Positions 9,659-18,735 of a stretch of 64,000 nucleotides of DNA are shown piece after piece. The DNA is taken from NCBI RefSeq assembly GCF_017497975.1, contig NZ_JAGDEL010000002.1, forward strand, positions 401,157 through 465,156, read 5' to 3'. The notes beneath the pieces were generated by a model. The model was given only the letters and a program-made list of their open reading frames with translations, did no database searches and was not told the DNA's origin. The position numbers were made by a program, and so were the translations under genes. How positions within the stretch are numbered: position 1 is the first letter of the stretch; each line of letters starts with the position of its first letter. The DNA is from Metabacillus bambusae. GTDB lineage: Bacteria > Bacillota > Bacilli > Bacillales > Bacillaceae.

Positions 9659-9771
9659 GCTCTGTTAAACTTGGTTGTTGATTTCCGCTGCAGGCATTCG
9701 CTTTCCGCGGGCGGATATGTGAGCCTCCAATCAACAAAGTTCAAAAATCAACAGTATGCTTTACAGAGCCT
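9659..9771. repeat. Dispersed repeat family B, copy 1
   Basis: A 113-base block with inverted ends: GGCTCTGTTAAAC on the left and TTTACAGAGCC on the right. The interior holds TTGTTGATTTCCGCTGC, CGCTTTCCGCGGGCGG and AATCAACA segments. Similar blocks lie at 32634 and 45356. No coding content is present; it is MITE-like. Confidence 0.75.
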
Positions 9772-9786
9772 TAAAAATAAAAGAGA

Positions 9787-9818
9787 GAGGCTGACAAAAT
9801 TACATATACGTCAGCCTC
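9787..9818 (-). terminator. Terminator of transketolase gene
   Basis: On the minus strand, GAGGCTGAC and GTCAGCCTC pair perfectly and are followed by TCTCTTTTATTTTT, immediately after the tkt stop. Confidence 0.8.
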
Positions 9819-9831
9819 CTTAATATTCCTA

Positions 9832-11844
9832 TTATGCTTCAATAAGTTTCTTCACACGTGCAACAACGTTCTCAACAGTAAAGCCGTATTCAGCTAAAAT
9901 TCTACCTTCTGGAGCAGACGCACCAAAGGTATTAATCGCTAAGATATCGCCTTCGTCACCTGTGTAACGGTCCCATCCAAGTGGAGAAGCCATTTCGATT
10001 GCTAGACGTTTCTTCACTTCTTTAGGAAGAACAGAACGTTTGTATTCATCTGACTGAGCTTCAAAACGATTCCATGCTGGCATACTTACAACAGCCGCTT
10101 CAATTCCTTCTTCAGCTAATACAGCTTGAGCTTCAACAGCAAGGCCAACCTCTGAACCTGATGCTAATAGAAGAACATCTGCAGTTTCTTTTGCTGCAGG
10201 CGAGATTACGTACGCACCTTTTTGAACACCTTCATAGGCAGTTTCTTTTGTATTTTTTATTGTTTTTAAGTTTTGACGAGTTAAAACAAGTGCAGTTGGA
10301 GTTGATGTTGATTCAATTGCAGTTTTCCAAGCTGCAGCCGTTTCGTTACCATCTGCAGGACGAACTACAGATAGATTAGGCATTGCACGCAATGATGCAA
10401 GCTGTTCGATTGGCTCATGTGTCGGTCCATCTTCACCAACAGCAATACTATCATGTGTAAAGACATATGTTACAGGTAAATTCATTAACGCTGCTAAACG
10501 AATAGCTGGGCGTAAGTAATCAGAGAATACAAAGAATGTACCACCAAATGCATGTAGACCGCCATGTAATGCCATACCATTTAAAGCAGCACCCATCGCA
10601 AATTCACGTACACCGAACCAAATGTTACGTCCACCGTAATTCGCACTTGAGAAATCTCCAGCACCACTAATTGTTGTTTTATTAGAACCAGCTAAATCTG
10701 CTGAACCACCGAAGAATGATGGAAGGTTTTTCGCAATCCCATTTAATACTTCCCCAGAAGATGCACGTGAAGCAAGACTTGTACCTTCCTCATACACTGG
10801 AATATCCTTGTCCCAACCTTCTGGAAGCTCACCGCTAATTGCAGTTTTGAATTGTGTTGCAAGCTCTGGAAAATCTTTTTCATAAGCTGCTACTAATTCA
10901 TTCCACTCGTTTTCTTTCGCTGCTCCTGCTTCTTTAACAGTTTTGTTAAAGTGATCATATACTTCACTTGGAACATGGAAATCTTCTTCAAATGTCCAGT
11001 TATACGCTTCTTTTGTTAATTTGATTTCTTCTGCACCAAGTGGAGAACCATGTGAAGCAGATTTACCAGATTTATTAGGAGAACCGTATCCAATTGTTGT
11101 TCTTACTTCGATTAATGTTGGACGATCTAAGTCTTGTTTCGACTGTTCAATTGCATTTGAAATTTCGTTCAGATCATTTCCGTCTTCAACACGAATGACT
11201 TGCCATCCTTGTGCAGTAAAACGTTGCTCAACATTTTCAGAGAATGATTTGTGTAAATCTCCATCTAATGAAATGTCATTTGAATCATAAAGAACAACAA
11301 GACGGCCTAATTTTAAATGAGCTGCTAAAGAAGCCGCTTCTGAAGAAATACCTTCCATTAAGTCTCCATCACCACAAATTGCATATGTGAAGTGATCAAC
11401 AACATTATAAGATGGCTTGTTATAAGTTTCTGCCAAATGACGCTCAGCCATTGCCATTCCAACTGCCATTGCAATTCCTTGTCCTAATGGACCAGTTGTT
11501 GCATCAACACCTGCAGTGTGACCGTACTCTGGGTGACCTGGAGTTTTACTTCCCCATTGTCTAAACGATTTTAAATCGTCAATCGTTAAGTCATGACCAG
11601 TTAAATGTAGTAAGCTGTATAAAAGCATTGATCCATGACCAGCAGAAAGAACAAAACGATCACGATTAAACCAGTTTGGATTTGATGGGCTGATATTCAT
11701 AAATTTCGTCCAAAGAGTATAAGCCATTGGTGCAGCACCCATCGGCATTCCAGGATGTCCTGAATTTGCTTTTTCAATTGCATCAATAGATAATGTACGA
11801 ATTGTTTCAATTGATAATTTTTCTGTTTGTGTTAATTCACTCAT
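9832..11844 (-). CDS. tkt: Transketolase
   Basis: Thiamine-diphosphate enzyme of the pentose phosphate pathway that moves two-carbon units between ketose and aldose phosphates in the cytoplasm. At 670 residues it has the family length. It shows the N-terminal transketolase signature near [20 protein letters not shown], the ThDP/metal-binding GDGDLMEG, the pyrimidine-binding half with [16 protein letters not shown], and the substrate-facing [16 protein letters not shown] (about residues 462-480). The start ATG is preceded by TCGGAGG. A pseudo-phosphofructokinase gene lies 160 bases upstream on the same strand, and a clear terminator lies downstream. Confidence 0.96.
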   Translation of the reverse strand: MSELTQTEKLSIETIRTLSIDAIEKANSGHPGMPMGAAPMAYTLWTKFMNISPSNPNWFNRDRFVLSAGHGSMLLYSLLHLTGHDLTIDDLKSFRQWGSKTPGHPEYGHTAGVDATTGPLGQGIAMAVGMAMAERHLAETYNKPSYNVVDHFTYAICGDGDLMEGISSEAASLAAHLKLGRLVVLYDSNDISLDGDLHKSFSENVEQRFTAQGWQVIRVEDGNDLNEISNAIEQSKQDLDRPTLIEVRTTIGYGSPNKSGKSASHGSPLGAEEIKLTKEAYNWTFEEDFHVPSEVYDHFNKTVKEAGAAKENEWNELVAAYEKDFPELATQFKTAISGELPEGWDKDIPVYEEGTSLASRASSGEVLNGIAKNLPSFFGGSADLAGSNKTTISGAGDFSSANYGGRNIWFGVREFAMGAALNGMALHGGLHAFGGTFFVFSDYLRPAIRLAALMNLPVTYVFTHDSIAVGEDGPTHEPIEQLASLRAMPNLSVVRPADGNETAAAWKTAIESTSTPTALVLTRQNLKTIKNTKETAYEGVQKGAYVISPAAKETADVLLLASGSEVGLAVEAQAVLAEEGIEAAVVSMPAWNRFEAQSDEYKRSVLPKEVKKRLAIEMASPLGWDRYTGDEGDILAINTFGASAPEGRILAEYGFTVENVVARVKKLIEA

Positions 11845-12005
11845 TATTTTGTAACCTCCGAGATTTTATTTATTTGTGTATACAAATTCGTATTACTTAC
11901 ACTACCTTCTTCTCCAAGCCCTCTCCAATGGCGCGAGCGAACGGAGCAAGCTCTAAATAATTTATTGAAAACAACCTAGTCTAATTTCTAGATAGGATAG
12001 TTATT

Positions 12006-12890
12006 CTAATAATTTAGTGCTGTTCCGACCCCATTTCCTTTAAACAAAACTTGATTGTCTTGAATAAATAATTGACCTGAAGGCTGATCAGATAAGCTCC
12101 AATCAACTACAGCTTTTTTCAATTGATTCGCAATAAGTCGGTCTAATGCAGTAGGATATGGTCCTCCGCATTGGGATTCATCGATCTCAACAATTTTCCA
12201 ATCAAGATCAAATTCTTCAAAGTGTACTTCTAAGTTAACTGGATCCACTGAGTGGTCCATCAATAAGAAAGTATACCCCTCTTTATTCGCTTCTTTCTTC
12301 CTAATATGCTGTTTTATGTGAGCAATTTCTTCCTCGTTAGCATTTGTCACAACTTCTGCTTCAACTGCTAATGCTGAATTTAGCAATAAGTTGGATGAGC
12401 CAAATCCAGGTATTTGCACATTAAATACTCTCACTTTTCCATATGATAATGAACTAGCAGTATCTCTAACACTTTCGATATTTTTAACAATAGAGTTTAA
12501 TGCCGTATCATAACCTAAGGTTAATTGCGATCCATCTACATTGTTAAAAATACTTACTGGTACGTGTAATTGCTTCGTTGAAGATTGATTGATTTCAACT
12601 TCACTTCCACCCAATAAAATAATTTTATCCAATTTTGATAGCTTATCTGCTATTTCTGAAGATCGTTCATTCCAAATTTCAATAGGAAAACTACTTAATA
12701 CACAACTATCTGATCCTAAATTTGCTGTTTTGCCATGGTTTTTTAATTCTCTAAGTTCTATATCTTTTGACGTTCGATTGCATTCGATTGCATATATCGT
12801 TTTCTCTTGTCTGGATAGTCCTTCTATAAGGGTACGAACGATCTGAGCTGTACCTGCTGAAGCCCAACCAAAATGAACTACACCTATCAT
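12006..12890 (-). CDS. Phosphofructokinase-related protein lacking catalytic motifs (pseudo-PFK)
   Basis: Protein of 294 residues that I recognise as derived from ATP-dependent 6-phosphofructokinase by segments along its length. IGVVHFGWASAGTAQIVRTL matches the start fold, LTLGYDTALNSIVKNIESVR followed by DTASS matches the helix after the active site, and ESQCGGPYPTALDRLIANQL matches the substrate-loop region QRGGSP-x-x-YDR-x-LA. The key residues are lost: the catalytic TIDND is SIFNN (113-117), the Mg-ATP GGDGS is GGSEV (94-98), the fructose-6-phosphate-binding QRGG is QCGG, and the ATP loop SGGDAPGMN is FGWASAGTA. It is about 25 residues shorter than PfkA. Kinase activity is therefore unlikely; a regulatory or ligand-binding role is inferred. 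The ATG is preceded by AAAGGGGG, and transketolase follows on the same strand. Confidence 0.75.
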   Translation of the reverse strand: MIGVVHFGWASAGTAQIVRTLIEGLSRQEKTIYAIECNRTSKDIELRELKNHGKTANLGSDSCVLSSFPIEIWNERSSEIADKLSKLDKIILLGGSEVEINQSSTKQLHVPVSIFNNVDGSQLTLGYDTALNSIVKNIESVRDTASSLSYGKVRVFNVQIPGFGSSNLLLNSALAVEAEVVTNANEEEIAHIKQHIRKKEANKEGYTFLLMDHSVDPVNLEVHFEEFDLDWKIVEIDESQCGGPYPTALDRLIANQLKKAVVDWSLSDQPSGQLFIQDNQVLFKGNGVGTALNY

Positions 12891-13045
12891 CTACGTTACC
12901 CCCTTTAGAAAGAAATTTCGTTCACTACTCACTGAACATTTGTTACATTGATTAGTATACATGATATGAAGAAAAAGATAAATACATAAAAACACTAATT
13001 TTCAAAAAACTTATCTACGATTAGGAGATTTACATGCTGAACACA

Positions 13046-13079
13046 AAGAACGACCACACATTTTGTTGTGGTCGTTCTT
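13046..13079. terminator. Strong hairpin, likely terminator of the histidine kinase gene
   Basis: AAGAACGACCACA and TGTGGTCGTTCTT form a perfect 13-base stem with an 8-base loop. It lies after the kinase stop on the minus strand; the T-run is weak on that side. Confidence 0.65.
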
Positions 13080-13116
13080 ATTATAAGCATGTTCGCCATT
13101 TACTATTAATATTAAA

Positions 13117-14244
13117 TCACACCATTGGTAATCTAATAATAAATGACGTAGACTCTTGATTTGATTCACAGTTTATCAAGCCTTTATGCTTTTCAATTAG
13201 TGTTTTACATACGTATAGTCCTATACCAGTACCTAAACTTTTCGTCGTATAAAATGGTTCAAATATAGCCTCCTTCATTTCAACAGGAATTTCAGGACCA
13301 TTATTAGTGATTGTAAATACAATTGATTCTTGTTTATTTTCACAAGAAATTGTCAATTTACGGTTAGATGACCTATGCTTTAATGCATCTATTGAATTTA
13401 AGATGATATTAACTAGAACTTGTTTTACTTCATCTTTTACTGCGATAATTTTACAGGTTGAATCTATGTTTGTTTTTACGTCCACATCTCCATCAACAAT
13501 ACTCGGGTATAAAAATGAAAGTATATCGTTAAATAAGTCTTCCATTTTGATTTCTTCTTGATGTTTATCAACAATCTCAAGTCTAGACGCATGTAGGAAT
13601 TGTGTAATCCTAAATTTTAACTGATCAAGTTCATGCTCTATTGTTTCCATGTATTTAAGAGAGGGGTTTTCCATCTTTAAAAGCTTAATAAAGCCTATTA
13701 CTGATGTTAGAGGATTTCTAAACTCATGAACAAAGCTAGAGGACATTTGACCAAGGAGGGATAATCGATCCTTGTGAGATTGGTTGATAAATACCACCTT
13801 TTCCTTTAAATCTAAATCTTTTAATTCTGTGTACCTTGTTACCGCATGGAAGCAAAAGCGATCAAAATGTAAATTAATATTATCAATGATAGGTTGTAAA
13901 TCTAAAATTGATATACCTGATTTAGTTACGTATTTTATGACTGCACTTCTTCCTAAATTAACATTATAGACAAATTCCCCAATGTTGCTATTACTTAAAG
14001 CACGCTCCTTTGCTACCTTATAAGCAAGCTCTTTTACTTCTTCGTCCAAAACAGATTGTGTAATTGATCGTTTTATTAACATATACATTTGGTAACCATT
14101 TTGCGTGACATTTTCCTTATAACTATCTTCTTCATGTATGATGATACTTTCTTTCCATAATGTAAGAAAAGCTTCTTCAGCCTCTTCAAGAAATTGAATC
14201 AATTTTTCTTTTGTTGAAGCCACAGATTCTGATGCTAAATTCAA
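13117..14244 (-). CDS. Soluble sensor histidine kinase, phosphorelay type
   Basis: Cytosolic kinase of 375 residues with no membrane segment. Residues 1-150 form an all-helical sensor region, resembling RsbR-type N-terminal domains (tentative). The dimerisation/phosphoacceptor helix has FVHEFRNPLTSVIGFIKLL (His near residue 174), close to the H-box of Spo0F-directed sporulation kinases. The ATPase domain follows with the N-box NIILNSIDALK, EPFYTTKSLGTGIGLYVCK and a late G-rich strand. It starts at TTG with GGTGG upstream. No response regulator is adjacent, which fits an orphan kinase feeding a phosphorelay. The signal it senses is unknown. Confidence 0.85.
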   Translation of the reverse strand: MNLASESVASTKEKLIQFLEEAEEAFLTLWKESIIIHEEDSYKENVTQNGYQMYMLIKRSITQSVLDEEVKELAYKVAKERALSNSNIGEFVYNVNLGRSAVIKYVTKSGISILDLQPIIDNINLHFDRFCFHAVTRYTELKDLDLKEKVVFINQSHKDRLSLLGQMSSSFVHEFRNPLTSVIGFIKLLKMENPSLKYMETIEHELDQLKFRITQFLHASRLEIVDKHQEEIKMEDLFNDILSFLYPSIVDGDVDVKTNIDSTCKIIAVKDEVKQVLVNIILNSIDALKHRSSNRKLTISCENKQESIVFTITNNGPEIPVEMKEAIFEPFYTTKSLGTGIGLYVCKTLIEKHKGLINCESNQESTSFIIRLPMV

Positions 14245-14399
14245 ATAATACCACCACTTTCATTGTTTCAGATAATTTAGTATTAAATTTAGACAAAACT
14301 TGATAAAAACCTTCTTTATTTTTTTGAATTTCATATTTATTTTTCGAAAAATATATTTTATATTACAACTGACTAAAACTAAACGGTAATTAATTCCAT

Positions 14400-14573
14400 G
14401 AACAAAAGCGCAAGCGTCTTGATCAGCCTAAGGCAAATAAGATGATTTAGAATAGAAGGCGTTCTTTGCCTTCAATTCTAAATTAGCTTATTGACCTCGA
14501 GGAGCTAGGTGCTGGAGCTGGATGTCGTACGCTTATCCACAGTTCAAGAATTTTATAATTTCCTTAACGACAA
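14400..14573 (+). repeat. Dispersed repeat family A, copy 2
   Basis: Shares with 7114 and 63138 the start AACAAAAGCGCAAGCG, the internal hairpin around AGAATAGAAGGCGTTCTT, the GTGCTGGAGCTGGATG segment and the end TCAAGAATTTTATAATTTCC. It lies between the S-component and histidine kinase genes. No coding content. Confidence 0.75.
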
Positions 14574-14607
14574 AAAAAGTGTTAGCCCTATTTAGTGAGC
14601 TAACACT

Positions 14608-15294
14608 TTATCCATCTAATAAACCATATTTTTTTCTAAAGCGCTGTAAAATCTTGATCCAGCTGTTTGCAAAAACGATTAAGAAAAATACATTAGATAG
14701 CGCGTGTGCTAAGTCAAAATAAATGCTTGCTCCATAATACGCGATAATTTCGGCAAATTTAACTTGATCACCTAAACTGACAATGTACCATAAATTCATT
14801 ACCCAACCGAATAATATCCCACTGAAAAACCCAAATATAATCCTACCAAATGACCGCTTTATCAACCAAGTATGTCGTAAAAAACCGGCAAATAATCCAA
14901 TCATTCCCCATGCATACATTTGCCAAGGAGTCCATGGTCCCTGACCTAAAAACAGATTTGAAACTAGTGCAGCAAGTGCTCCTACAACAAATCCACTTTC
15001 CGCTCCAAAAGCGATACCTGTAACAATAATAACAAAGGTTGTCGGCTGGACACTTGGGATTGATGCAAAAGGGACACGGCTAACTGCTGCAATCGCCGCT
15101 AATACTGCAAGAATAACTAGCTCTCGACCAGCAACCTTTCTCCTCTCAAAGCGAATGATAAAAGGGACAAAGGTCAATGTCATAAACAACAAACTTACTA
15201 GTAAAAAATGTTTGTTAGCAATTAGTGGTGTGGCAACTAAAATTACACTAAATAAGACAACTATAGATAAAAGGATTACTCGTGAACGCGCCAA
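14608..15294 (-). CDS. ECF transporter S component, probably for cobalamin or a corrinoid
   Basis: Substrate-binding membrane subunit of an energy-coupling-factor transporter, 228 residues with about six hydrophobic helices. It is typical in length and in small-residue-rich helices such as AVLAAIAAVSRVPFASIP and IAFGAESGFVVGALAALVSN. It starts at TTG with GAGGAGG upstream and overlaps the end of the fused ATPase gene by 19 bases, so it is the last gene of a tightly coupled T-A-S operon. The substrate is inferred from the cobalamin riboswitch at the operon head and the transcobalamin-like proteins, as in CbrT-type systems. The sequence itself does not prove the substrate. Confidence 0.8.
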   Translation of the reverse strand: MARSRVILLSIVVLFSVILVATPLIANKHFLLVSLLFMTLTFVPFIIRFERRKVAGRELVILAVLAAIAAVSRVPFASIPSVQPTTFVIIVTGIAFGAESGFVVGALAALVSNLFLGQGPWTPWQMYAWGMIGLFAGFLRHTWLIKRSFGRIIFGFFSGILFGWVMNLWYIVSLGDQVKFAEIIAYYGASIYFDLAHALSNVFFLIVFANSWIKILQRFRKKYGLLDG

Positions 15295-16925
15295 AATCTA
15301 CGAGCCTCCTCTACTGTTAAAACATCTGGAACATCGCTACCTCTTGTTATCCGATTAATGACTGTAGTATAAAATGCATTACCTTGAAAAAAGCTCTTTG
15401 ATGGAGCTTCAATCGTAATCGAGCCTTGAAACATCATCGCACATCGTGTTGCATACTTTGCAGCAAACTCAATGTCATGGGTAACCATAACAATCGTAAG
15501 ACCCTGCTTTTGTAACGATTGTAACAATTCACCAAATCGCTGTTTTGCTTCAGGATCAAGTCCCTTTGTTGGTTCATCGACTAAAAGTAACTGAGGCTGT
15601 GGAAGCAATACACCGGCAAGTGCCGCCTTTTGTATTTCACCACCACTCAAATCATATGGGTGCCGGTTTCTTAAGTCCTTCATTTGAAATATAGATAACA
15701 GTTCATTGATTCTTTCTTCTCCGAATGCAATTTGACGATGGTTTATGATTTCCTTTAACTCAGCTTCAATTGTATCTTGGATAAAAAATAACTTTGGATT
15801 TTGTGGAAGGTAACCAATTTCTTCAGGAAGCTGTTTTTTCACCTTTTTTCCATTATATATAACTGAACCACGTTGCGCTTTTTCAAGTCCTGCCATGATC
15901 TTTAATAACGTTGATTTTCCCGTTCCATTAGCACCCACAATTGAAAGCCATTCCCCGTCATAAACAGTTAATGACAAATTATTCAATATCTTATCAGTTG
16001 CTTTGGAGTATTGGAAATCAATCTGTTTTAACTTTAAAAGCTCCTTATTATCATAATTGTTTCGTTCATCTGTATCGATTGCTTCAATCCGATGCTGCTT
16101 CAACCAATGCTTTCCTTCTTTTACCGATAACGGGATGGCCTCACTAATGATGTTTGAAGTGTGTTCGATATATAATCGTGCAGCACTAGGTAAATAATTG
16201 TACATAGCATGATTTAGATCTTGACTAAGTGTATGAATAACACGTTTAGGAATATCAAAAGCAATAATCTCTCCCTGATCCAAGACAATTGTTCGATCTG
16301 CTATCGCAAATAGCTCCTCTAATCGATGCTCTGCAATAATGACGGTAATGCCAAATTCTTCATTCATCGTCTTCAGCATACTAATAAATTCTCTAGCTGC
16401 CACTGGGTCCAATTGTGCAGTTGGTTCGTCAAGCAGCAACAGTTTAGGCTCTAGTAATAACACAGAAGCTAAATTTACTAACTGCTTTTGTCCACCAGAA
16501 AGCTCATGTGTCTTTCGATTAAGTAATCCTTCTAAACCAAAAAAGTGAACGATTTCTGCAACACGTTTTCTCATCTCTTCAGTGGTCGCACCTATATTTT
16601 CCATACCAAATATAAGCTCTTCTAACACTTTATCCATAACAATTTGATTTTCAGGATCCTGAAAAACCATTCCCACTTCTTTTGCCATTTGCTCTGGTGG
16701 TGCAGTGGATAGCGACTCCTGGTTGAGGAAAAATTCCCCTAATCTTTTCCCATGTGGAGCAATTTCACGTTTCATTAACCTTAAAAGCGTTGATTTCCCA
16801 CTTCCAGAAGGACCACAAAGTACAATAAACTCACCTTGTTCAATTGTAAAAGAAACATCCTTAAGCACACATTGTTTTTCTTCAGGATATGTAAAGCTTA
16901 TATGCTTCGCTTCCAAGAATGCCAT
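15276..16925 (-). CDS. ECF transporter fused double ATPase (A and A' in one chain)
   Basis: Energising subunit of about 549 residues in which the two ECF ATPases, usually separate EcfA1 and EcfA2, are joined in one chain. The first half has Walker A GPSGSGKSTLLRLM, signature LSGGQKQ and Walker B LLLLDEPTAQLDP. The second half has GANGTGKSTLLKIM, LSGGEIQKAAL and LLLVDEPTKGLDP. A linker of about 50 residues joins them near residues 230-280. I chose the ATG at 16925, behind AGGGAGG; longer upstream frames lack a ribosome site. It overlaps the T-component gene by 28 bases and the S-component gene by 19. Confidence 0.92.
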   Translation of the reverse strand: MAFLEAKHISFTYPEEKQCVLKDVSFTIEQGEFIVLCGPSGSGKSTLLRLMKREIAPHGKRLGEFFLNQESLSTAPPEQMAKEVGMVFQDPENQIVMDKVLEELIFGMENIGATTEEMRKRVAEIVHFFGLEGLLNRKTHELSGGQKQLVNLASVLLLEPKLLLLDEPTAQLDPVAAREFISMLKTMNEEFGITVIIAEHRLEELFAIADRTIVLDQGEIIAFDIPKRVIHTLSQDLNHAMYNYLPSAARLYIEHTSNIISEAIPLSVKEGKHWLKQHRIEAIDTDERNNYDNKELLKLKQIDFQYSKATDKILNNLSLTVYDGEWLSIVGANGTGKSTLLKIMAGLEKAQRGSVIYNGKKVKKQLPEEIGYLPQNPKLFFIQDTIEAELKEIINHRQIAFGEERINELLSIFQMKDLRNRHPYDLSGGEIQKAALAGVLLPQPQLLLVDEPTKGLDPEAKQRFGELLQSLQKQGLTIVMVTHDIEFAAKYATRCAMMFQGSITIEAPSKSFFQGNAFYTTVINRITRGSDVPDVLTVEEARRFWRVHE

Positions 16926-17785
16926 ACTACAACCTCCCTTACCTCTATAATCAGTGGTGAACCAATGAACACCATAAATAAGCTCAAGTAAAACCATTCT
17001 CTACCTTGGATATACATTGTTTCTAAAACTGGATAAACACTTAAAACTCCATCACCTAACCACCAACCGACAACCCCAATTGCAGCAACAATAAGCATGT
17101 AAATAATGGCTAGCCAATCCTTTAAAACCATTTTATATGGTGTGTATTTGCTTCTCTTCTTAACCCCATATCCCCGTGCTGCCATTGAGTCAGCTGTTTG
17201 AATAGCCTCCTCAAGAGACCAGGTTAACAAAATTTGTACAAGTAAAATACCATTTTTGGCTCTAGTTCTTAGTTTCCCCTCAGATACAGAGAGTCCCTTT
17301 CCTTTTTGGACTGTTTCAATTTCCCTTAACCTTCTTCTTAAAAGAGGGACAAATCTCATCGAAAGCATTGCTAATAACGCCCATTGAGGCAGCCATCTCG
17401 AAAATAAAAATAAAAATTTATCAGCTGTAATAACAAGATTATAAGAAGTGAATAAGATCATAATCATAAAAATTGATAACGCCGAGATCACACCTTGAAT
17501 AATCGCTTCCAGCATAATAGGGTTATTGTATAGATAAAATAAAATATGTGTGCCGCGGTGGTTGACTAAGGGATTAATGATCAGGAAAAACACGGCAAGA
17601 AACGTTAACATAATCATCCAACTTTTTAAGGTCTTCCCTTTATCCAACTGAAAATTAAATAAAATGAGCAAAATTGCTCCAACAAGCAAAAACACCGGAT
17701 GCTTATAAAGCATGACCAGTGCTGTTGCTCCAACATAATAAATTAAACTAACGAATGGATGAAAAGAATGGATTCCTCTCGTCAT
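16898..17785 (-). CDS. ECF transporter T component (EcfT/CbiQ family)
   Basis: Membrane scaffold that couples the ATPases to the S component, about 295 residues. Four to five hydrophobic helices lie in the first 130 residues and one or two near the C-terminus. The cytoplasmic coupling region carries MAARGYG, the Ala-Arg-Gly motif of EcfT proteins, after EEAIQTADS. I chose the ATG at 17785, whose A is shared with the TAA stop of the lipoprotein gene, so translation is coupled. An in-frame codon further upstream would need a start inside the lipoprotein frame. Confidence 0.88.
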   Translation of the reverse strand: MTRGIHSFHPFVSLIYYVGATALVMLYKHPVFLLVGAILLILFNFQLDKGKTLKSWMIMLTFLAVFFLIINPLVNHRGTHILFYLYNNPIMLEAIIQGVISALSIFMIMILFTSYNLVITADKFLFLFSRWLPQWALLAMLSMRFVPLLRRRLREIETVQKGKGLSVSEGKLRTRAKNGILLVQILLTWSLEEAIQTADSMAARGYGVKKRSKYTPYKMVLKDWLAIIYMLIVAAIGVVGWWLGDGVLSVYPVLETMYIQGREWFYLSLFMVFIGSPLIIEVREVVVWHSWKRSI

Positions 17786-18642
17786 TATTTGCCATCCTCT
17801 GTATAAACCCACTGTATTGAATCACCATTTTTCACTTGAATAGCACCTGAGCTTCGATCTAATTTGGCGCCATTACGTTTGACCGTCCACCCACTTAGAG
17901 GACCACGATCAAATTCAAATAGGTTGGCGATTCCTTCTACATACGCTCCCGATCCGCTACCAGTAACACTGATTGGAATACCTTTTTGTTTAAGAATTTT
18001 TGTTGTTATATCTAAAACTGTATTCCCTTCTTCCATTTCTACCTTTGTGGATGAAAGAATTGTCCCTTTTTGCTGATCTCCGACAATTGAAATGGTAACA
18101 GTTTCTTTTGGTGCTTCTATTTTTGGTGGTGGTGTAGTTGTTTGTTCTTTTTCTGTCTCTATTTGTTTAGCACTTTGATCACTTGTTGTTGTTTTTTTCT
18201 CAGATGTTGTTTGCGTTTTTTGAGTAGTAGTTGACGTCTTATTTGTCACTGTTACTTCTTTTTCCGTTGTATTTGTATGATTGGTTGAAGATTCTGTAGC
18301 TGACTTTTGAGCTGTTGGTTCCTTTGTTGGTTCCTTTGGTTCATCTTTTGTTGCTACTACAGTATCTGAATCATCACTCGAATCATTTGTAGTGGAGGTG
18401 CTTTCAACAGCATCCTGTTGTTCTTGTTTAGATTGTTCCGCTTGTTCCGCTTGTTCCGCTTGTTCCGCTTGTTCCTCTATAGATGTGGTTTCTTCCTTTT
18501 GCTTTACCTGATCTTCTGAAGTAGTTTGCTCTATATTCGTTGTTTCTTTCTCAGCAATTGGTACCACTTCATCTTTTTCACAGCCTGATAAAATCAAAAT
18601 AACTGATAAAATGGCAATTATCATCACTTTATACATCCGCAT
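17785..18642 (-). CDS. DUF4430 (transcobalamin C-terminal-like) lipoprotein
   Basis: Exported lipoprotein of 285 residues. The signal peptide ends in the lipobox LSGC. A long Ser/Thr/Glu/Gln-rich linker follows (about residues 25-185), including four tandem EQA units coded by a 9-base repeat at 18433-18474. The C-terminal ~95 residues form a DUF4430 domain: TVLDITTKILKQKGIPISV, GPLSGWTVKRNG and NGDSIQWVYTEDGK are typical. This fold is shared with the beta domain of human transcobalamin and intrinsic factor. The start ATG at 18642 sits behind TTGGAGG. The likely role is a membrane-tethered corrinoid relay between the wall-anchored protein and the ECF transporter; this is inference from domain and operon. 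Confidence 0.85.
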   Translation of the reverse strand: MRMYKVMIIAILSVILILSGCEKDEVVPIAEKETTNIEQTTSEDQVKQKEETTSIEEQAEQAEQAEQAEQSKQEQQDAVESTSTTNDSSDDSDTVVATKDEPKEPTKEPTAQKSATESSTNHTNTTEKEVTVTNKTSTTTQKTQTTSEKKTTTSDQSAKQIETEKEQTTTPPPKIEAPKETVTISIVGDQQKGTILSSTKVEMEEGNTVLDITTKILKQKGIPISVTGSGSGAYVEGIANLFEFDRGPLSGWTVKRNGAKLDRSSGAIQVKNGDSIQWVYTEDGK

Positions 18643-18704
18643 TATAAGAACCTCCAATCATTTATAAATTAAATTCTAAGAATGCAACACAAAAACAGGA
18701 AAAC

Positions 18705-18726
18705 GCCCCTCCAATTTGGAGAGGGC
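18705..18726 (-). terminator. Hairpin between the wall-anchored protein and ECF genes
   Basis: GCCCTCTCCAAATTGGAGGGGC on the minus strand folds into a stem of about 10 pairs and is followed by GTTTTCCTGTTTTT. It lies right after the stop at 18736 and before the lipoprotein gene, so it probably lowers, rather than stops, expression of the downstream transporter genes. Confidence 0.7.
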
Positions 18727-18735
18727 ATTTACGCT

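Noticed and set aside
10074..10379. Leu/Gln-rich open frame antisense to transketolase
   Set aside because: Codon-position shadow of tkt, with no ribosome site and low-complexity content.
18433..18474. 9-base tandem repeat (GTTCCGCTT) as a regulatory repeat
   Set aside because: It is in frame and codes the EQA repeats in the lipoprotein linker; slippage could change copy number without frameshift.
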